DNA from: Watersipora subatra
Taxonomy: Eukaryota; Bryozoa; Gymnolaemata; Cheilostomatida; Watersiporidae
NCBI RefSeq assembly: GCF_963576615.1
Contig: NC_088708.1
Location: 6,882,001-6,946,000, forward strand
Reading direction: 5' to 3'
Length of the DNA: 64,000 nt
Shown here: piece by piece, positions 59,301 through 64,000 of the stretch
How the letters are laid out: every line of letters begins with the position of its first letter
How positions within the stretch are numbered: the stretch's first letter is position 1
Notes under the pieces: generated by a model
The model's input: only the letters and a program-made list of their open reading frames with translations
Databases searched by the model: none
What the model was told of the DNA's origin: nothing
Made by a program: the position numbers and the translations under genes

Positions 59301-62300
59301 CTATCTTGATGTCATCATTTTTCATAGTCCCAAAGTAATCATCTATCTGAAACAGAAGACCTAATGATGCTACACTTTGTGTGCATGATAGTTTATTATA
59401 TATAAACTTCTGCTAGTAAAATGCTTTAAACTCGAATTACTTGCATTCGGTTTTGGTGATATACACGTACGTGTACATGTACATGTATATGTACGTGTAC
59501 ATGTACACGTACGTGTACGCGTACGTGTACATGTACATGTACACATTCTATCTACACAATCTATCCCGGATATTGAATGTCTATCAATAATTATCCATTT
59601 TGCAGAAATTATCAGCCTCCCTGGAAGCTTCTGCTGCTGATTTTGATTGCTGACTTATTTAAGCGGCGCTTTCTTTTTGGTATTGCTAGTAGTATTGATA
59701 GTAGTATTGATAGTAGTATTGGTAGTAGTATTGGTAGTAGTATTGGTAGTAGTATTGGTAGTAGTATTGGTAGTAGTATTGGTAGAAGTATTGGTAGGAG
59801 TATTGGTAGTAGTATTGGTAGCACATGTAGAATTAGTAGTAGTATTGGTAGCAGTATTGGTAGTAGTATTGGTAGTAGTATTGGTAAAAGTATTGGTAGG
59901 AGTATTGGTAGTAGTATTGGTAGCACATGTAGAATTAGTAGTAGTATTGGTAGCAGTATTGGTAGTAGTATTGGTAGTAGTATTGATAGAAGTATTGGTA
60001 CGAGTATTGATAGTAATAAAGGTAGTAGTGTTGGTAGTAGTATTGGTAGTAGTATTGGTAGTAGTATTGGTAGTAGTATTGGTAGTAGTATTGGTAGTAG
60101 TATTGGTAGAAGTATTGGTAGGAGTATTGGTAGTAGTATTGGTAGCACATGTAGAATTAGTAGTAGTATTGGTAGCAGTATTGGTAGTAGTATTGGTAGT
60201 AGTATTGATAGAAGTATTGGTACGAGTATTGATAGTAATAAAGGTAGTAGTGTTGGTAGTAGTATTGGTAGCAGTATTGGTAGTAGTATTGGTAGTAGTA
60301 TTAGTAATAGTATTAGTATTAGTAGTAGTATTGGTAGTAGTATTGGTAACAGTATTGGTAAGAGTATTGGTAGTAGTATTGGTAGCAGTATTGGTAGTAG
60401 TATTGGTAGCAGTATTGGTAGTAGTATTGGTAGCAGTATTGGTAGTAGTATTGGTAGCAGTATTAGTAGTAGTATTGGTAGCGGTGTTGGCAGGAGTATT
60501 GGTATTTTTTCATTTTGCTAGAAATATGATATCGAAAAAAATAGCTTTTCACATTGACATTATGAACTAAATGCCATGGCCCCTTTAAGCAGCCATTTGT
60601 TGTCACTTCACATTGTCTTCTCTTTGACCACCAAGGCTATAACAACCTCTCAGCACCACCATTCCGGTCATCTTACTTCACCACTGTTACTTAGCATTCA
60701 GATGAACTGATCTATTGTGCCATAACTTCTGTTACATTTCTTATTTACAACCGATAATGAAGAAACCAAGAATAACGCTTATCCAAAAGCACTCGCAGCA
60801 CACTGAAGTGTCTAATAAATCCCCACTTTGATCTGACTGATAATTGAGGTAGGGCTTATGGTGTCTCTTTTAGAATTAACATTAAATTGTTAAGGCCGCA
60901 AGCTTTAATAAAAGTACCACTCACAATCTCAGCCATATGTGCATAGTAAAGAAGTAGGTTGACCATATGGTCAGTCTCATTGGCTGCTGAAATGCTGCCA
61001 TAGCTTGTTTTATTCCACACAGCAAAGTCGATGACCATGACGAGCTCTACAGTGGCTGATATGGGTTCTATGGTTTGAGGAAGTGACCGTTTCTGCCTCG
61101 TTCTTTCTTTTGGAATAGCTGAAATATAGCCAAGTCAGCTATAAAGTTAAACAGTTGGAACAATAGAAACACTCACTTATACAGTAGGATCACTATACAA
61201 ATAGATCAGTATCAACAGAATTACCCTATGTTCATTCAAGGTTCACCTGAGTATTCTAAATAAGCCTTTTATTCCTTTATAAATCTATTTTCACATGATT
61301 TTCATTTTAGATACAGTTGGAAAGCATTGAGCACTCTTTGGGGTTGTATAAGTCATTACTATGCCAGTAGAATAAACCTGTACAATTTCATAGAAAATAA
61401 AATTTTGGGCTATGTTGACTCTATGTAGGTAAGTAAAGAAGCTGATTGTTTGAAGGTGGTTTTATGTTGGCAAGTCTGGATGAGGGCATAAACACTAAGC
61501 AAAGTATTCAATAAGCTCCATGCCCCATCTTTATGGCGCTCCCATATCAACTGTATTTGTATGTGCGCCGCACCCTTTGCCCACTATGCTTACATGTCTA
61601 TGGCGCTCCCATGTCTATGGTGTTCCCCTATCTATTGAGTCTTTATGACTACTGTGTCATTAATTATGTCAAGATGTCCTCATACCCATCATACCTTCAT
61701 GTATACTGTGTATCATGCCCCATCTCTACCAAACCTCCATACCTACTAGTTATCTATGTGCACTGTACAACTACAGCTACTGCTCTATATTTTCGTTGTA
61801 AGGACTATTCTCTCTGTTATACAACATTAACAACTACATGTAGTTGTAGTTTGGCTTGTCATTCAAATATCCAACTATAATCCAAGGGTCTCAGTATACT
61901 AGAGATGTAGACACTTCATTATTTTAAATGGTTCATTTGCTACTCATTAGTTGCATAGCTTCAATTTATCTATATAGCCCCAATTTAATCATATAGCTTT
62001 AATTTAGCTATATAGCTTCAATTTAACTATATAGCTTCAATTTAGCTATACTGCTTCAAGTTATCTTTGTTTTTGCTTTTTGTCTCGTGGTCTAATTTGC
62101 TCCAAATGGCATTTGCCAGTGTAAATAAAGTTAATATCTTCAATCTATAGAGCTTCAATTTAGCTATATAACCAAGTTAATATAGTTCAATTTAGCTATA
62201 TAGCTGCAGCATATTCGGAAGCACCATAAATTGACTAGCACTGTAGTTGCATTCATGTAAGTTTAAGCATCCATAGCATGTCATAAATATAGCTCGAGTA

Positions 62301-62814
62301 TGAGTGAGTGTACATAACTCCTACCACGATCTCGTTTGTAGTTCTCTATCTGCCTGACGCTCTGTCTTGTTACTTTAGCTTTTCCGCTGCCTGACTGATC
62401 AGTAGTCAGCATGAACTCATGTTTGCCTATTCGAAATACTCCTGCCTAAAATTACAATATCACAATGTCTAAATAAAAAATCATTTAGAACAATAAGAGA
62501 TGGCTGACACGGTTTTCCCTTGTTGAAAAAGAACTTAAAAAGATGCAGATTGCGGATAGTCATGACTAAAATTAAGCCGTAGGTAGGCTTGTCATGAGGA
62601 GCCAGCCAGAAAACCTTCAAGTTTTAAAGATTCAGTATCATATATCTGAATACTGAGTATGCTAATAATTGAATTTGTTTAGAATTGCTATAATCCGAGG
62701 TGCAACGTCTGCTTGTTGATCGACAGCTTGCAATACCTTGAGTTGTTCTTTTGAATCCTCTCTATTCATTGCTACTCTTGCTCCACTCTTTCTGTCTCTC
62801 ATCATCCTAATGTC
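50390..62814 (-). CDS. M12B (ADAM/ADAMTS-like) metalloprotease with two LDLa repeats and GPI-like tail; 5' end outside window
   Basis: A secreted or surface zinc endopeptidase. Exons in gene order: 62814-62737, 62445-62325, 61118-60925, 59346-59269, 58676-58522, 57658-57615, 57508-57397, 56579-56427, 55855-55711, 54136-53944, 53655-53469, 52361-52255, 51790-51752, 51472-51422, 50586-50390; 617 codons in phase. Order: pro-region (GVFRIGKHEFML), furin site RQKR/S (residues 74-78), protease domain from VELVMVIDF, DHVMLFTG, then HELGHSLGSYHD (256-267) and Met-turn YIMA (Met282), FLFSCCSQ. Next comes an ADAMTS-type Cys-rich module (CLDLWC, ADGTECGDGMWC), LDLa 1 (about 449-471, CTDGSDEEGC), LDLa 2 (501-523, CDGQPDCFDGSDE), a Ser/Thr linker, a Cys-rich end (SVTCYSCSF) and a terminal hydrophobic stretch (IINIPLNFFIMFIIYLHHII) directly before the stop. 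The HELGH codons and the third His are split by an intron. The exon 9 donor is GC. No thrombospondin repeat was seen. Signal peptide exon lies beyond 64000 or was missed. Confidence 0.92.
50630..51005. repeat. Degenerate tandem repeat, about 60-bp unit, 6-7 copies, carrying donor-like motifs
   Basis: Units resemble agagttagtgcttacactca, then ccttggacactggcatatct, then accataat. On the minus strand several units read AAG followed by gtgagt or gtaagt, with an AG 17 bases before it. The array lies in the last intron of the protease gene. Open frames across it are artefacts. Confidence 0.85.
51071..51106 (-). CDS. Candidate 36-nt cassette exon of the metalloprotease gene
   Basis: Bounded by a good acceptor (ggtattcag) and a good donor (gtgagtga), phase 1 at both ends, encoding KGKGCVIQWAC. 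If included, its last base T joins the AG of the final exon to form TAG, ending the protein before the Cys-rich and hydrophobic tail. If skipped, exon 14 joins the final exon as GAG (Glu) and the frame runs on. It could also be a false exon. Confidence 0.35.
53201..53276. repeat. 76-nt hairpin with 35-bp arms (protease intron between the two LDLa exons)
   Basis: Arms 53201-53235 and 53242-53276 pair at 33 of 35 positions plus one G-U on one strand, around the 6-base loop agccaa. The stem begins TGTGCCAGTA. It may be a tiny foldback element or a microRNA-like precursor; nothing else distinguishes them. Confidence 0.85.
54688..55568. mobile_element. TTAA-flanked long-TIR element, copy 5 (protease intron 9)
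   Basis: 881 bp. Left end TTCAAGGTTGATTTGCAACA (TTAA mutated), right end TTGCCAGTAAACCTTTAA. Interior like copy 4, with CACGTGATAACATCACGTG near 55325. Confidence 0.88.
57080..57275. repeat. AT-rich low-complexity tract (tatatttatgtata)
   Basis: Irregular TA-rich sequence with tatgtata and tatttatg motifs, in the protease intron about 120 bp from the exon encoding HELGH. Confidence 0.75.
58300..58385. repeat. Short degenerate repeat (ctacactatc unit)
   Basis: About six imperfect copies of a 10-bp unit (ctacactatcctacactatg), in the protease intron. Confidence 0.65.
59459..59546. repeat. 88 bp of unbroken alternating purine-pyrimidine sequence
   Basis: From ATATACACGTACGTGTACAT onward every base alternates purine and pyrimidine, mixing GTAC, ACGT, CATG and GCGC steps, with many overlapping palindromes such as ACGTGTACGCGTACGT. 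Strong Z-DNA and cruciform potential. It lies 113 bp from a protease exon. Confidence 0.92.
59685..60505. repeat. 12-bp minisatellite with higher-order structure (protease intron 3)
   Basis: Basic unit agtagtattggt. Larger blocks are duplicated: the run attggtagcacatgtagaat then tagtagtagtattggtagca occurs three times, and agtattgatagtaataaagg twice. This shows segmental duplication within the array. Open frames encoding SSIGSSIG or VVLVVVLV on the plus strand and LLPILLPI on the minus strand are artefacts. Confidence 0.96.
61530..61760. repeat. Degenerate repeat of about 30-48 bp (protease intron 2)
   Basis: Loose copies around catgtctatggcgctcccat and tatctatgtgcactgt. Boundaries are unclear and nothing coding is recognised. 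Confidence 0.35.
61925..62215. repeat. 19-bp degenerate tandem repeat (protease intron 2)
   Basis: Several copies of tatatagcttcaatttagc with substitutions, interrupted at 62060-62145 by unrelated sequence. Confidence 0.85.
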
Positions 62815-63600
62815 CTACAATAACATAGTTACATAGAGTAGACGACTCTCGGACACTACAGGCCAAATACTCACTGCTAAGGCGATACTAGTCAGGATAC
62901 AGTGGCTCAGTTATGATGATTACAGATACAACTGTTTTATTTCAATTATCTGATTTAATCCTAGCTGTGTGATAATTCTTTTTAAAAATTAGAAGCACAT
63001 AATAGTCAAAGCTTAACACAAAATTTTGATTCAAATTTTTATAGCTGGCACCATAAACCTGTCTCAATCGTCGATTAGTTTGCAGTGTTCTAGATTTTCA
63101 GCTGAGCATCTTAATGCTGCGAATCTTACTGCACAACTTGAAACATTTATCATCTCTTATTTTCTTTTGTCTTCCTTTATTACACTTGGGAACTTGGCTA
63201 TAAAAAACAATGTAACAATAATTGCTAGACAATCAATGCACCAAGTATCGGGTACTGAGCTTACTTAATTGTATAAATCTGTAAGTCATCATTATTAGTT
63301 TTAATAAAAATCAAACTTGTTAACTACAAACACAACTCGCAATCAGTAATACGTCTATATCGTTGGACAAACTTTCCACATCTCTTTTTACACAGCTTCT
63401 CTATAGAAACTCTTTATAATAGAATAAATGTTGTCTACAAACTCTAATCGCAACCCTCAAAACTTTCAATAACTGCTCATCAAAAAATCTTATTCCACAT
63501 GGCATAGAAATCTTGTGTAGCGTGGAACCTTTGGCACTAATCAGGAGTGTACACCGATCACCTGTTCTTCAGTTTATGAACTTGAACCAATTACCCGATT
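62815..63600. other. Protease intron or upstream sequence, no exon recognised
   Basis: The protease should continue upstream on the minus strand (N-terminal pro-region and signal peptide). I found no convincing exon here, so they probably lie beyond the window. Confidence 0.4.
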
Positions 63601-63639
63601 TTAATTCGTTAAAAATGAACCAATCATTTGCCAATCATC

Positions 63640-64000
63640 AGCCCTCCTGATCATCAACCAATCAACAACTCTACAGTTCAAGAGCATGTGCCAATCGACG
63701 GCTTTACAGTTCATAAGCACGAGCCAAACACCAGCTTTACAGGTCGTAAGCACGAACCAATCAACAACTCTACAGTTAATAAGCACGAACCAATCAACAA
63801 CTTTACAGCTCATGAACATAGCCAATCAACAATTCTACAGTTCATGAACATAGCCAGTAGACAACTCTACAGTTCATGAACATAAGCCAGTAAACAACTC
63901 TACAGTTCATGAACATAAGCCAGTAAACAACTCTACAGTTTATGAACATAAGCCAGTAAACAACTCTACAGTTCATGAACATAGCCAGTAAACAACTCTA
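63640..64000. repeat. 33-bp minisatellite running off the window
   Basis: Two related unit types: caatcaacaactctacagtt with cataagcacgaac on the left, then ccagtaaacaactctacagt with tcatgaacataag on the right. The right part is more homogeneous and continues past 64000. Confidence 0.93.

Noticed and set aside
59577-60570. Frames of over 300 codons encoding Ser/Ile/Gly or Val/Leu repeats, resembling a low-complexity or membrane protein
   Set aside because: They are products of the 12-bp array in a protease intron, with alternative frames equally open.

Overview
The window is animal nuclear DNA: AT-rich, intron-rich, and crowded with tandem arrays and small transposons. Metazoan gene families, GT-AG introns and AATAAA signals make this clear. 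The repeat load, the invertebrate-style peptide GPCR and LINE, Ty3 and MITE debris suggest a marine invertebrate, perhaps a lophotrochozoan; the species cannot be read from the sequence. Almost all long open frames are tandem-repeat artefacts. The real genes were assembled exon by exon from splice signals, phase and family knowledge.

Four genes are supported. (1) 3425-4285, + strand: the 3' exon of a class A peptide-type GPCR (TM3 to the C-tail); TM1-2 were not found and probably lie upstream. (2) 15616-37169, - strand: a complete PUS1 tRNA pseudouridine synthase in 12 coding exons (438 aa) plus a probable 5' UTR exon, with introns full of arrays and MITEs. It has a 28-nt microexon and one intron whose best reading has AT-AC ends. 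(3) 44067-49682, + strand: a complete UNC119 lipid-binding chaperone, five exons, 208 aa. Intron 4 holds a 1.7-kb array of about 41 units of 42 bp, and the exon 4 acceptor has been duplicated with 70 bp of sequence. (4) 50390-62814, - strand: an M12B (ADAM/ADAMTS-like) zinc metalloprotease, 5' end missing, with pro-region, furin site, HExxHxxGxxH catalytic domain, ADAMTS-type Cys-rich module, two LDLa repeats and a hydrophobic C-terminus that looks like a GPI signal. UNC119 and the protease are tail to tail, their poly(A) signals about 80 bp apart.

Mobile DNA, left to right: a MITE at 1543-3028; a decayed non-LTR retrotransposon at 8700-9330; small MITEs near 12.3, 27.8, 32.7 and 38.1 kb; five copies of one TTAA-flanked, long-TIR family at 18.2, 23.1, 29.6, 46.2 and 54.7 kb, all in introns; a 699-bp foldback transposon inserted with an 8-bp target duplication into a Ty3/gypsy integrase fragment (35.3-36.3 kb); a gag-like remnant (39.0-39.5 kb); a TA-flanked 1.6-kb transposon carrying a HIRAN-like fragment (39.5-41.1 kb); and a hAT-like element (42.9-43.7 kb). 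Tandem arrays occur about every 5 kb, with units from 12 to 52 bp.

The genes do not form a pathway; they are independent neighbours. The most unusual items are the protease architecture with a possible terminal cassette exon that switches membrane-anchored and soluble forms, the non-canonical introns (AT-AC in PUS1, GC-AG in the protease), the duplicated acceptor in UNC119, and the intron-resident TTAA element family carrying paired CACGTG boxes.
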